DNA from: a virus
Length of the DNA stretch: 64,000 nucleotides
Virus record (IMG/VR): IMGVR_UViG_3300009009_000002
Coordinates: 88,621 to 152,620 of that record
Reading direction: 5' to 3' (one strand)
The notes under the pieces were generated by a model that worked only from the letters and a program-made list of their open reading frames with translations, was not told the origin of the DNA and ran no database searches. Each line of letters begins with the position of its first letter. The stretch's first letter is position 1. Made by a program: the position numbers and the translations under genes. Shown one piece after another: positions 1-8,213 of this stretch.

Positions 1-1
1 T

Positions 2-943
2 AATTTATCGTCTATCTTAAGGAGACTTAAAAAGATAGATAAAGCTAAAAGTCAATATATGTCAGATAATGAGGTATGTTGGGTTGAGAAAATGCCATCC
101 GAAGAAAATAAATCATCAAGAATATCTGTTAATAAAAAAATAGTTAATATAGGTAAAATTTTAAGTGAAAAATTATATAAAAGAGATGACTTAATGTGTA
201 TTTTTACCTCTGCAACTTTAAGTGCTGGTGGAAGCTTTGATTTTATAAAAGAGGAATTAGGCATTGATTTATGCGTTAAATCAATCAATGAATTCATAGG
301 TGATTCACCGTTTGATTTAACTAATCAACAGCTATGGTATCTCCATCCTGATTGTGTGGATGGCAATGATAGAGATTTTGATAAGGTAATTCCTAACATA
401 ATAAAAGATATAGTAATGGCATGTAATGGTGGAGCTTTAACTTTATTTACATCAATTAAAAATATGAATGATGTGTTTTTAAAAATTAAAAAAGATTTAA
501 ATGGTAAAGGTATAACCGTATTAAAACAAGGCTTAAAACCAAGGATGAAACTTTTAGAAGAATTTAAAGAAAATGTAGATTCTACATTATTTGCAACAAA
601 ATCATTTTTTACAGGTATAGATGTAGTTGGGGAATCATTAAGGTGTGTGATAATAGATAAATTGCCTTTCCCGTCTCCTACAGACCCTGTAATGATAAAG
701 CTAGGCGAAAAACCAAATGCATTTTTTAAATACTTTATTCCAATAATGATTATAGCATTAAAGCAAGCAGTAGGAAGAGGAGTAAGGTCTATAGACGACA
801 AATGCATTGTAGCTATTTTAGATAATAGGTTAGCAACAGCAAAATATAAAAAGAAAATTAATAATAGCTTTAATTATCCAAAGACAGGTACTAGGGATTT
901 AAACGATATAAAGAATTTTCTATTTAAAATAATGCCGGAGTAA
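2..943 (+). CDS. DinG/Rad3-family (XPD-like) superfamily 2 helicase, C-terminal part
   Basis: The reading frame is open to the left window edge, so the gene is partial; the first ATG, at 59, is probably internal. The visible part matches the C-terminal helicase domain of DinG-like proteins. It has a TSATL motif (FTSATLSAG), a segment ending FFTGIDVVGESLR (motif V region), the LPFPSPTDP loop typical of DinG, and a QAVGRGVR motif VI with arginine fingers. Such enzymes unwind DNA 5'-3' using ATP. The N-terminal Walker A half and any iron-sulfur cysteines lie outside the window. A phage role in replication or recombination is inferred. The family call is secure; the exact subfamily is not. Confidence 0.85.
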   Translation, partial: NLSSILRRLKKIDKAKSQYMSDNEVCWVEKMPSEENKSSRISVNKKIVNIGKILSEKLYKRDDLMCIFTSATLSAGGSFDFIKEELGIDLCVKSINEFIGDSPFDLTNQQLWYLHPDCVDGNDRDFDKVIPNIIKDIVMACNGGALTLFTSIKNMNDVFLKIKKDLNGKGITVLKQGLKPRMKLLEEFKENVDSTLFATKSFFTGIDVVGESLRCVIIDKLPFPSPTDPVMIKLGEKPNAFFKYFIPIMIIALKQAVGRGVRSIDDKCIVAILDNRLATAKYKKKINNSFNYPKTGTRDLNDIKNFLFKIMPE

Positions 944-979
944 ACCGGCATTATTTACAAAAAAGGAGGTTAGTAAATC

Positions 980-1066
980 ATGGATAATATTAAGAAATAC
1001 TTATTTTTAATACCACTGTTACTAATAATAAAAGCAAGTGCTCATCTTAGCAAAGATAAAAAATAG
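980..1066 (+). CDS. 28-residue hydrophobic membrane peptide
   Basis: This small ORF is preceded by a strong AAAAGGAGGT site 9 nt before its ATG. It encodes one hydrophobic segment (YLFLIPLLLIIKASA) followed by a charged tail ending KDKK. It lies 36 nt after the helicase gene and ends right at a 48-bp palindrome. It resembles the other single-span micropeptides in this window. Function unknown. Confidence 0.55.
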   Translation: MDNIKKYLFLIPLLLIIKASAHLSKDKK

Positions 1067-1114
1067 TTTAACTTGTATATTAAATATTATATAATATTTA
1101 ATATACAAGTTAAA
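1067..1114. repeat. 48-bp perfect palindrome
   Basis: Two 24-nt arms (1067-1090 and 1091-1114) are exact reverse complements with no spacer. The arms are AT-rich (TTTAACTTGTATATTAAATA...) and are followed by GTTTTATTGC, not a clean T tract. It lies between the micropeptide and the protease gene. It could be a terminator or a binding site for a dimeric protein. Confidence 0.8.
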
Positions 1115-1227
1115 GTTTTATTGCACTAATTTTCACCTTACCTCTACATTTAACGCAAAAAGTCTTTTGCTGAAAGGAGGTTTCTTGAAAATTTTTTTTT
1201 AAAAAAAATAGACAAGGGGGAAAATTT

Positions 1228-2136
1228 ATGAAGAAAAAAAATAGTAAAATTAGTAGGTATGTTATTCTTATAACTATTTTAGTGGTTTTTGTTTTAATCT
1301 TATTAAGTTATTTTAATGTCTCTCATGGATATTTAGAAGTAGATGAAATGAGAAAAGAAATTAGTAAAAACAATTACTCTTTTAAGGTTGCAGAAAATCC
1401 AGCAATTACACGAAAAATAGGAAATCTTAATATTGAGAATTTTTCAAAAAGGTCAAAATCTTTAAAGAATAAAAAAGTAAGTATATTAGAAGATATTCCT
1501 GCAAAGTATGACTCGAGAGAATTAGGAGTTGTAACTCCAATAAAGGATCAAGGAGAAGTTGGCACATGCTGGGCTTTTTCGACTACCGCAGCAATGGAAG
1601 TTGCGATAGCAAAAAAAGATAATGTAATAGTGGATCTCTCGGAACAATTTTTGATGGCAGTAAATACTGAAGGGTATGGAACTAATGGTGGATGGTTTGC
1701 TCATCATTATCATATAAATCCAGGTGCTGTTTTAGAAGAAGACTTCCCTTACCAAGGCAAAGATGGAATAAAATTTGATATTCCAGATTACAATTATAAG
1801 TACATAGCAGATGATTGGGGTTATGTAGATGAGAATGTAGACATTCCAAATGTTAACATTTTAAAATCTGCAATATATAAATATGGATCACTATCTGTTG
1901 CTGTATATGCGGATAGATATTTTCAATATTATAAGGGTGGTATATTTGACAGAAACAGAAAAGGTAATGTTAATCATGCTGTAAATTTAATAGGCTGGGA
2001 TGATGAGAAAAAGGCCTGGATACTAGAAAATTCATGGGGCACAAAATGGGGTGAAAATGGTTTTATGTACATAAAATATGGAACAAATCAAATAGGTTAT
2101 GCTGCATCCTATGTTACATATAGTGGTCTAAAATAA
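1228..2136 (+). CDS. Membrane-anchored papain-like (C1A) cysteine protease
   Basis: The 302-residue protein has a basic N-terminus, a membrane segment at about residues 11-29, a linker of about 60 residues, and a C1A peptidase domain from about residue 90. Catalytic features are visible: oxyanion Gln108 and Cys114 in QGEVGTCWAFS, His250 in NHAVNLIGWD, and Asn268 in ENSWGTKWGENG. The protease should act outside the membrane. The pro-region is shorter than in typical cathepsins. C1A proteases occur in some clostridial cell-surface proteins, so a role in host-surface modification or defence against other cells is possible but unproven. It is a single-gene unit closed by a terminator. Confidence 0.9.
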   Translation: MKKKNSKISRYVILITILVVFVLILLSYFNVSHGYLEVDEMRKEISKNNYSFKVAENPAITRKIGNLNIENFSKRSKSLKNKKVSILEDIPAKYDSRELGVVTPIKDQGEVGTCWAFSTTAAMEVAIAKKDNVIVDLSEQFLMAVNTEGYGTNGGWFAHHYHINPGAVLEEDFPYQGKDGIKFDIPDYNYKYIADDWGYVDENVDIPNVNILKSAIYKYGSLSVAVYADRYFQYYKGGIFDRNRKGNVNHAVNLIGWDDEKKAWILENSWGTKWGENGFMYIKYGTNQIGYAASYVTYSGLK

Positions 2137-2156
2137 TAGTGAGTTAATTAGTTATA

Positions 2157-2188
2157 AAAAAATCTGCCCTGATGGGCAGATTTTTTTC
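2157..2188 (+). terminator. Intrinsic terminator after the C1A protease
   Basis: A 13-bp stem (arms 2157-2169 and 2174-2186) with a TGAT loop runs into a T tract. Confidence 0.9.
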
Positions 2189-2264
2189 TTGTTTTCCATA
2201 ATCTCATAAAGTCATATTAGGTTTTAAATTATACTACCAAAATTTTTTTTATTTGTAAAGAAAA

Positions 2265-2293
2265 TTGACACTTAAATTAAAATATATTAAAAT
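2265..2293 (+). promoter_or_regulatory. Sigma-A-type promoter for the coiled-coil gene
   Basis: TTGACA at 2265-2270, a 17-nt spacer, then TAAAAT at 2288-2293. The ATG of the next gene follows 37 nt later with an AAAGGAG site. Confidence 0.65.
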
Positions 2294-2330
2294 TTTTATA
2301 TAAAACTAAATTATAAAGGAGAAATAAAAA

Positions 2331-2645
2331 ATGATACAAGAAAAATTCTCCGCACCACCAATTAAAGCAAGGCAGATAATATTAACTCAAAAAATAGAAG
2401 AAGCAAGAAATATAGTAATAGATGCAGACATAGAATTAGATTTTTTGAGGAGTATAAAAGATAAATTAGATAGTGAACAGTCAGAGCTTATTAATAGTGA
2501 AATAAATGAACTAGAAAGAAGACATGACTTTTATCTTGAGAAATTGAATCACTTGAAAAGAGTAAGAGAATTGAAAAGAGCGGATAGAACGGCTAGAATG
2601 ATAGAAAATTCTACGCCTGACACGATAACGCTCTTAGATATTTAA
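2331..2645 (+). CDS. Small helical coiled-coil protein, unknown function
   Basis: The 104-residue protein is highly charged and predicted almost entirely helical, with heptad-like repeats from about residue 25 to 85 (long runs of E/K/L/R). It starts at an ATG with AAAGGAG 8 nt upstream and is driven by a sigma-A-like promoter. Its 3' untranslated region carries a striking multi-branched RNA structure before the terminator, so protein and RNA are probably on one transcript. I do not recognise the family. Confidence 0.65.
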   Translation: MIQEKFSAPPIKARQIILTQKIEEARNIVIDADIELDFLRSIKDKLDSEQSELINSEINELERRHDFYLEKLNHLKRVRELKRADRTARMIENSTPDTITLLDI

Positions 2646-2651
2646 ATAAAA

Positions 2652-2772
2652 GTTTGAACTGTACATGCGACTGTTGGCCGTGCACAGGCCAAGTCATATT
2701 CCTTTGGTGGCCACAAGGAAAGTCACGCATGTTAAAAAAATAAAAGATTTTTCTTTTATTAACAGTTTAAAA
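2652..2772 (+). ncRNA. Multi-branched structured RNA in the 3' region of the coiled-coil gene
   Basis: Nested helices can be drawn directly. An outer stem pairs TTGAACTGT (about 2654-2662) with ACAGTTTAA (2762-2770). Inside it, ACATGCG pairs with CGCATGT and encloses two hairpins: TTGGCC/GGCCAA with a GTGCACA loop, and TTCCTT/AAGGAA with a GGCC-containing loop. A further hairpin is AATAAAAG/CTTTTATT. GGCC occurs in both branches, allowing a loop contact. An intrinsic terminator follows at once. It matches no riboswitch or ribozyme class I can recall. Confidence 0.65.
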
Positions 2773-2800
2773 AAAAACAAGGGATTATCCCTTGTTTTTT
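2771..2800. terminator. Bidirectional terminator
   Basis: The AACAAGGGA/TCCCTTGTT stem is flanked by an A run and a T run, so it can serve the + strand RNA and the converging AbrB-like gene. Confidence 0.85.
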
Positions 2801-3036
2801 TATTTAGTTAAATTTAATAAACATTCTTGGCATATTAATTTTTTTTTAAATTCTATCAAGTTTTCAGACTCATCACAAAAATTACAACGAGGACAATACC
2901 TTCTAATATGTATAGCTTCATCAACTTTAAAAATTTCACATTCAACCTCATCTGAAAACCCAGATTCTTCTATCCATTTTTTGGGTAGCAATACTTTACC
3001 TCGCGCACCTACTTTTTTCACACCCATAGCTATCAT
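2800..3036 (-). CDS. AbrB/SpoVT-like DNA-binding protein with C-terminal zinc ribbon
   Basis: The 78-residue protein begins with a swapped-hairpin AbrB-type segment (VKKVGARGKVLLPKKWIEES). This matches the G-x-(V/L)-(V/L)-(I/L)-P core that binds DNA as a dimer. The C-terminus has CPRC-x2-C ... CQEC, resembling the CxFC...CxxC extension of clostridial AbrB proteins. Such regulators repress stationary-phase or lysogeny genes in Firmicutes. It is a single gene on the opposite strand to its neighbours, facing the structured RNA. Targets are unknown; the palindromes nearby are candidates. Confidence 0.75.
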   Translation of the reverse strand: MIAMGVKKVGARGKVLLPKKWIEESGFSDEVECEIFKVDEAIHIRRYCPRCNFCDESENLIEFKKKLICQECLLNLTK

Positions 3037-3145
3037 ATTGTATCCTCCTTATTTGTTATAGCTTGATATTTTTTAGCCTTAACAATATAATTTTATTATA
3101 TAGTTATAAAATGTCTACTATTTTTTGAAAATAAGGAGTGATATT

Positions 3146-4108
3146 ATGCCATCATTATTAGAAGCTTTATCTGGCGGACTAAGTTTTTCATCACCAGCAG
3201 TAAAAGATTCAGGGAGCTTCGCTCTTCAGTTAGGGCTTTATAAAGATTCAGTTGTTAACGATTATAATAAATACAGTACACCACTAAACGAGAGCATTGC
3301 AAAAATAGCAAAAGAAAACAGCTTAAATGATAATCAGATACAAAGAATAGTTGAAGAAGTAAATAACCAAGTTTACCTTGTAAAATATGCTCAAGTAAAA
3401 CAATACAAAGAAAGAGAAGTAATCTTTGATTTAGCATCTTTAAAAGTTGTTAAAGGTATACTAGAAGGAAAAGAAGCTATAGAAGATAACGATTCTATTG
3501 AGAAAAAAGCTAGCTGGAAAGAAGGAGACGATTTAAATTTTTTAAATTATAATAAATGTAAATTGCCAGGAATGAGAGAAGATAAAATTAAACCATTATC
3601 AGAAATAATGGGGGAAAAATTAGCACACGAAATATCTGAGAAAAATAAAAATTTTGATAAGGCATTGGAAAAATTTGCAGAAACAACTTATGATATAGCT
3701 GAAGCATTAATAAAGTATGATAGATTTAATAAAGACCCTCAAGAAATTTTTAGTCATATATGTAAAGAGGCAAGTGTAAATAAATATGACCAAATAATGA
3801 TTAAAAAGGCTGTAACTCAAAAAGTTAATCAATTAAAAGAAGCAAGATATCTTCCGTCTGATTATAAGTTAGAATTAAATATAGTAGACTGTGCAAAGGA
3901 AGATAATTTTTCACTAGGCGAATATAGTTTAAATAAAAGAGCAAATGTAGCGCAAAGCAATGTTGAACTTCCTGTTATAGAAACTGATAGTAAAAAAGTA
4001 ATAAAAAATATTCAAAGCCTTATAAATATGGCAGAGAAAATGCAAGAAGAAAAACAAAAAGTTATTAATTTAAATGAAAATAAAAATATAATTAATAACT
4101 TAAAATAA
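3146..4108 (+). CDS. Putative internal virion protein, first gene of the portal-side module
   Basis: ATG 3146 is chosen because AAGGAG lies 7 nt upstream; the ATG at 3125 has no such site. The 320-residue charged helical protein has no recognised enzyme motif. It carries several copies of the hydrophobic-x-K-x-A peptide seen in the neighbouring structural proteins, such as SIAKIAK, SIEKKAS and MIKKAV, suggesting repeated cleavage or packaging signals. The next gene follows after 20 nt. Role in the head is inferred from position and motif only. Confidence 0.6.
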   Translation: MPSLLEALSGGLSFSSPAVKDSGSFALQLGLYKDSVVNDYNKYSTPLNESIAKIAKENSLNDNQIQRIVEEVNNQVYLVKYAQVKQYKEREVIFDLASLKVVKGILEGKEAIEDNDSIEKKASWKEGDDLNFLNYNKCKLPGMREDKIKPLSEIMGEKLAHEISEKNKNFDKALEKFAETTYDIAEALIKYDRFNKDPQEIFSHICKEASVNKYDQIMIKKAVTQKVNQLKEARYLPSDYKLELNIVDCAKEDNFSLGEYSLNKRANVAQSNVELPVIETDSKKVIKNIQSLINMAEKMQEEKQKVINLNENKNIINNLK

Positions 4109-4128
4109 AAATGGAAGGAGGAACCTTT

Positions 4129-5232
4129 ATGCCTCACGGTGCAGTCAAGACTCCCGAGCAAGAAGTGTTATGGGAAAAGGCAAAATTGCAAGCCGAAAAG
4201 CAGGGTCAAAAAGATAACTTTGCCTATATAATGGCTATATATAAAAATATGGGCGGTCTTAATAAAACTGCTATGGAAGATATTTTTATGGAGAAAACAG
4301 CTAAAGTTGGTTTTATAGGAAGGGTATTAGGGAAAAATGTAGGCATTGCAAAAAAAGAATTAGGCTCAGCTCTTAAAGATTTTCAAACAAAAAAAAGTTT
4401 ATTAAGAAATAAAAAAGTCCAATCAGGTTTTAAATTAGGGCCACTTGATTTTAGAAAAGAAACTCCATTATACAATAAGTCTGAAATTAGAAAAATATTA
4501 AGTTCAGACATGAATAAACTGCAAGATCTTAGAACATTAAAAAAACTTGAAAATAAAGAAACTTTTAATGCTAGAGTTAAAGGTGCTTTAGGTTTGGGCG
4601 GATTAGCAGCTGCAACACCTTATTTAAAAGATAAAATAGTAAAAGGTAAATACACTTATCCACAAGAAACTTATACGGAAGAAACTATTGCGAACAGTGT
4701 AGTGCATGGTCTACTAAAGGAAGCTTCAATAAAAAATAAAACTCTCAACTTTTTAAAGGGAGTAAAAGATATTGGTACATTTAAAGGATATAGTGCTGCA
4801 AAACAAAATTTAAAAAATATAGAGAAGGGAGTAAATCCAACTTATTCCCTAAAAATAAAAGAGCTTATAGGCCTTAAGAGGTCCATTAAAAACTTAAGCG
4901 GAAAAAATGAAGAGTTGAAAAAACAAATATTAAGAGAAAAAGGGTTGGATGAAAACTCTGTATCAAGAACAATAATAGACAGAATAAAAGATGGCAATGA
5001 TGTTTTAAATGCAAAAAGCAGAAGGGCGAAAGATTTAGAAAATTTATATAAAGGTAATCAAGATATTATTGGAACTGCAAATAATAAATACCAAAAAGAA
5101 TATAATAAATTTGTTGACGTTAAAGACAGGGAGCTCTCTAAATCACTTGGTCTCTGGAGCATTCCAACTGTAGGAGCCCTTTATGGTGGTAAAAAAATAT
5201 TAGATAAACGAAAAGAAAAGGGTAGTCCTTGA
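4129..5232 (+). CDS. Putative internal virion protein
   Basis: ATG 4129 (MPHGAVKTPEQE) is preferred because AAGGAGG precedes it; the upstream ATG at 4111 overlaps that site. The first 40 residues (GAVKT, LWEKAK, YIMAIYKNMGG) look like a short conserved N-terminal module that I have seen in phage structural proteins. Then come two copies of the recurrent peptide (FMEKTAK near residue 60 and HGLLKEAS near residue 200) dividing the protein into segments. Two short Gly/Ala-rich hydrophobic stretches lie after basic regions. Length is 367 residues. No enzyme motif was found. Confidence 0.6.
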   Translation: MPHGAVKTPEQEVLWEKAKLQAEKQGQKDNFAYIMAIYKNMGGLNKTAMEDIFMEKTAKVGFIGRVLGKNVGIAKKELGSALKDFQTKKSLLRNKKVQSGFKLGPLDFRKETPLYNKSEIRKILSSDMNKLQDLRTLKKLENKETFNARVKGALGLGGLAAATPYLKDKIVKGKYTYPQETYTEETIANSVVHGLLKEASIKNKTLNFLKGVKDIGTFKGYSAAKQNLKNIEKGVNPTYSLKIKELIGLKRSIKNLSGKNEELKKQILREKGLDENSVSRTIIDRIKDGNDVLNAKSRRAKDLENLYKGNQDIIGTANNKYQKEYNKFVDVKDRELSKSLGLWSIPTVGALYGGKKILDKRKEKGSP

Positions 5233-5295
5233 TTATTTTGTTTCAATAAATTAAAATAGTTTTATAATACTTATTCTTTGGGAGGTTTTTAAGTT

Positions 5296-6225
5296 ATGAA
5301 TAATAATGAATATAACGTATTGGTTGAAAAGTTAGCAGAGGAAATTATAGTTGATACAGCAAAAAGATCGGAAGGTAATTTTGGGCAACCAGGAAGCTTT
5401 CCAAATATGCAACAAGAACCAAATGGTGGAGTGTCAGGTTTAGAAAGAGGCGGAGAAGAATCAAAGAGTATAGGGTCTAAGTTTTTAGATTTTATAAAAG
5501 GAACTAAAAAAGTAGAAGTTGGACCTAATGTTGTTGCTGATGCTTCAACAGGAGATTATGCGGTTAGTGAAACTAAAGTTGCTTATGAAGAATTAGAACT
5601 AGTTAAAACTGCAGCTGAAAAAGCTTTTAATGAAGCTGACAATTATGTTCACAGTGATTCAATAAAAGAAGCAGCTTATCAAATCTATGAAGAAGCAATA
5701 GAAAAAGAAGCTACTCTAGCTTATTCTGAATCTCAAATGTTAAAACAAGCAGCTGAAGAAGCTTTCTCTGAAGCTGATAATTATGAAGATGAAGAATATA
5801 TTAAACAAGCAGCTTATGAAATATTCATGGAAGCTGAAGAAGTTGAAAAGGCAGCATCAGAATATTTAGCAGAAAAAACTATAGAAGAAGCTGCGGAAGC
5901 ATTTGATTACTCTCAAATGTTAAAAAGTGCGGCTGAAGAAGCTTATGCAGAAGCTGACAATTATGAAGACAGCGAGTATATCAAACAAGCAGCAGAAGAA
6001 ATTTACGCTGAAGCTTTAAGTATAGAAAAAGAGGCTGGTAGCTTTTTAGTTGAAATAGAAAAAGTAGCCGAAGAAGCGGCAGAAGAAGCAACTAAAGAAG
6101 AAGAAGATGAAGAGGAAGAAGAAGATGAAAAAGAAGAGCCTAAAGAAGATAAAGAAGAGGCTTCTAATAGTATGGCTCAAAAAATAATAGAAGAAGCGGC
6201 AAAGAAAAAAATGAATAACGAATAA
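5296..6225 (+). CDS. Acidic Ala/Glu-rich tandem-repeat protein, candidate scaffold core
   Basis: This 309-residue, very acidic protein starts with MNNNEYNVLVEKLAEE, the N-terminal targeting-like peptide. From about residue 98 it has three imperfect repeats of about 45 residues (e.g. SQMLKQAAEEAFSEADNYED), each containing several Φ-x-K-x-A sites. The C-terminus is an E/D-rich run ending in a basic helix. An abundant, acidic, helical protein full of potential processing sites resembles scaffold core proteins such as T4 gp22, which are degraded by the prohead protease. That role is inference. It has its own AGGAGG site and ends in a hairpin. Confidence 0.6.
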   Translation: MNNNEYNVLVEKLAEEIIVDTAKRSEGNFGQPGSFPNMQQEPNGGVSGLERGGEESKSIGSKFLDFIKGTKKVEVGPNVVADASTGDYAVSETKVAYEELELVKTAAEKAFNEADNYVHSDSIKEAAYQIYEEAIEKEATLAYSESQMLKQAAEEAFSEADNYEDEEYIKQAAYEIFMEAEEVEKAASEYLAEKTIEEAAEAFDYSQMLKSAAEEAYAEADNYEDSEYIKQAAEEIYAEALSIEKEAGSFLVEIEKVAEEAAEEATKEEEDEEEEEDEKEEPKEDKEEASNSMAQKIIEEAAKKKMNNE

Positions 6226-6251
6226 GCAAATCTTTAAAATCAGACATTTAA

Positions 6252-6286
6252 AAGGCATTTCTTTAATTTAAAGAAATGCCTTCTTC
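6252..6286 (+). terminator. Hairpin after the acidic repeat gene
   Basis: The arms AAGGCATTTCTTT and AAAGAAATGCCTT form 13 bp around a 5-nt loop, followed only by TTCTTC. It may be a weak terminator or an mRNA-end protector. Confidence 0.6.
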
Positions 6287-6304
6287 ATAGAAAGGAGCAT
6301 AGAG

Positions 6305-7726
6305 ATGGAGAAAAATTCTGGAGTAGGTAGCATATTAAGTACCGCATATGTTGGAAGTGAAGCTATTAAGGGAGCAAAGGAAAGTAAAAGACTCCTTAAA
6401 AATCCTAATGTAAATAAGTTTGATGAAATTTTAAAAAACACTCCACAAAAAACTATTTCAACTTTTAAAATGTCATCAGCAATTGACGAGCTGTATCTTG
6501 AGAAATTATCATACGAAAACAATCAAAATAATGAAGATAAAAAAAAGAAAAGAAATATAGCGCCTTACATAATTGGAGCATCTATATTGGGAGCTGGCGC
6601 TGCTGAAGCTATAAAAACAGGAAATCCATTAAGGCCACTGAGAACTGCAGGTAAAGCCTTGAAGGAATTTGGGCACAAGCTACCTAAAGCTGTACTTGGC
6701 AGAAGTGGAAAACCTATATTTGAAGGTTTAAGAAAATCTAAACAGATAGTTCAGGATACCAAAAAGTTTGATAAAGCATTACATGGAGGATCGCCACAAA
6801 ATCTTCTCCATTATTATTTGCCAGGCGTTGTTTTTGGTGGAGGTATGGGTGCAAGCAATTTAGCGGTTCATTTGTTGGGAGATAAATACTTTGATAAAAA
6901 AGTTAATAGAAAATCATATAATAATTTCCCAAGCCCTAGTGTTCAAATATATAGAAAGAGAAAATCAGCATCAGATATGATAGATAATAATTTCATGGAA
7001 AAAATAGCACAACTAAAAGGCAAAGCTTTTGCTAAAAAATTATTTGTTGAAGATTTTTTACAAAATAGTTTAAAAACAATACCTTTTGCACTAACTCCAA
7101 TAGCTGTATCTCATGCAATGAATAGAAATTTAAAAACTGATTTTAGTCCAATAAGAGGAAGTAAAGCTCAAAATCATAATGTTGATAAAATTATAATCGA
7201 AATGCCAAGAGAAAAACTTATTAAAACAGCAAACGTAAAAAAAAATTTTCAACTATATAAAAAATTAAAAGGTAAAAATTTTAAAGGGTTTACTTTCAGT
7301 AAATTTAAACCTAAAGCTGATTCAGGTATAGAGTCATGGGAAAATTTTGCAAAATATAGGGTGCCTGAAGGCATGGTCAGGTCTTTAAGTTGGTTTGGAG
7401 TTCCTGCGGCTATAACTGCGCTAACTGGAAGAAATATAAAAGGCTTAGGAGAAAAAGTTAAAAAACATGAAGATATAGATCCTGATAAAGTCAGAATAAC
7501 AGTTGATAGAGGTTCTGAATACGATGATGCAAATAAATTTATGGATGCATCTAGAATGTCAAGAATGGCAGATACTAATGAATTATTTATTGAGAAAAAA
7601 TCAAGTGTGACAAAAGACATAGATAAAATAGTGAAAAATATTTTATCTGAAAATAAAAAACTTAAATCAATAAATCCAAGAGTTATAACTCAAGGTATTC
7701 AAAAAAACAAAAAAATGTTAGGATGA
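6305..7726 (+). CDS. Modular internal-type virion protein with Gly-rich membrane hairpins
   Basis: The 473-residue protein has at least four copies of the recurrent peptide: ELYLEKLS near residue 65, NFMEKIA near 235, KLIKTAN near 305 and ELFIEKKSS near 430. They separate segments. Two Gly/Ala-rich hydrophobic stretches (IIGASILGAGAAEAIK and LPGVVFGGGMGASNLAVHLL) look like membrane-active hairpins and are flanked by basic residues. No enzymatic motif is visible. The ATG has AAAGGAG upstream. The stop overlaps the next start, so the WYL-like gene is translationally coupled. Likely a polyprotein packed in the head; function unknown. Confidence 0.6.
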   Translation: MEKNSGVGSILSTAYVGSEAIKGAKESKRLLKNPNVNKFDEILKNTPQKTISTFKMSSAIDELYLEKLSYENNQNNEDKKKKRNIAPYIIGASILGAGAAEAIKTGNPLRPLRTAGKALKEFGHKLPKAVLGRSGKPIFEGLRKSKQIVQDTKKFDKALHGGSPQNLLHYYLPGVVFGGGMGASNLAVHLLGDKYFDKKVNRKSYNNFPSPSVQIYRKRKSASDMIDNNFMEKIAQLKGKAFAKKLFVEDFLQNSLKTIPFALTPIAVSHAMNRNLKTDFSPIRGSKAQNHNVDKIIIEMPREKLIKTANVKKNFQLYKKLKGKNFKGFTFSKFKPKADSGIESWENFAKYRVPEGMVRSLSWFGVPAAITALTGRNIKGLGEKVKKHEDIDPDKVRITVDRGSEYDDANKFMDASRMSRMADTNELFIEKKSSVTKDIDKIVKNILSENKKLKSINPRVITQGIQKNKKMLG

Positions 7727-7977
7727 TAATTTTGAATAATATAATAAGCGTAATAACTGAAGCTGCATCAAAGAAAAAATTAGTTGAAATAACATATCAA
7801 GACTCAAAAGGTCTTGTTACAAACAGAGAGACAGAGCCATATGAAATAAGAGATAATTCTTATTATGGATTTTGTATTTTAAAAAACAGTATAAGAAAAT
7901 TTAAATTATCTAACATTTTGTCAGCCAAAATGTTAGATAATGAGTATAGACCTAAGTGGTCAGTTAAAATTCCGTAA
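7723..7977 (+). CDS. Stand-alone WYL-like domain protein
   Basis: The 84-residue protein has the pattern K-L-V-x-I-x-Y-x-D ... T-E-P-Y-E-I-R ... YYGFCILKNSIRKFKLSNI. This resembles WYL domains (EPY then a WYL/FGY-type strand, then R-x-F-(R/K)-(L/I)-x-x-I), which bind nucleic acid or nucleotide ligands. It aligns over its full length with residues about 30-102 of the helicase protein at 26341-28473. The start may be ATG 7723, overlapping the previous stop, or TTG 7732, which is better spaced from AGGATGAT. It is one of the rare small free-standing domains of this type. Confidence 0.65.
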   Translation: MIILNNIISVITEAASKKKLVEITYQDSKGLVTNRETEPYEIRDNSYYGFCILKNSIRKFKLSNILSAKMLDNEYRPKWSVKIP

Positions 7978-8050
7978 AGATAGGCTGCTTTACTTTGATT
8001 GCTATTTATAATAAAATTTAAATTGAAAACATAATAAAGGAGGTTTAATC

Positions 8051-8194
8051 ATGGAATATAAAAATCATCCAGGATTTATCGCTTTTAAAGCTTCTAATGT
8101 AAAAGAAGATGTAAGCTGTAAAGAAGAAAATATTGATAAAGATATCGTTGAGCCTGAGAAAAAGAATGAAGGTGGTGACGAAGGCAAAGAGTAA
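8051..8194 (+). CDS. 47-residue charged protein
   Basis: ATG 8051 follows AAAGGAGGTTTAATC, an excellent ribosome-binding site. The product has a short N-terminal hydrophobic patch (GFIAFKASN) and a Glu/Lys-rich tail. Its stop lies 20 nt before the preferred ATG of the next gene, and the next frame is already open inside it, suggesting coupled translation. Function unknown. Confidence 0.55.
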   Translation: MEYKNHPGFIAFKASNVKEDVSCKEENIDKDIVEPEKKNEGGDEGKE

Positions 8195-8213
8195 AATCTT
8201 TGCCTTAATACTT

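Noticed and set aside
6046-6258. Phe-rich minus-strand ORF that looks like a membrane protein
   Set aside because: It is the complement of the Glu-rich tail of the acidic repeat protein (GAA codons read as TTC).
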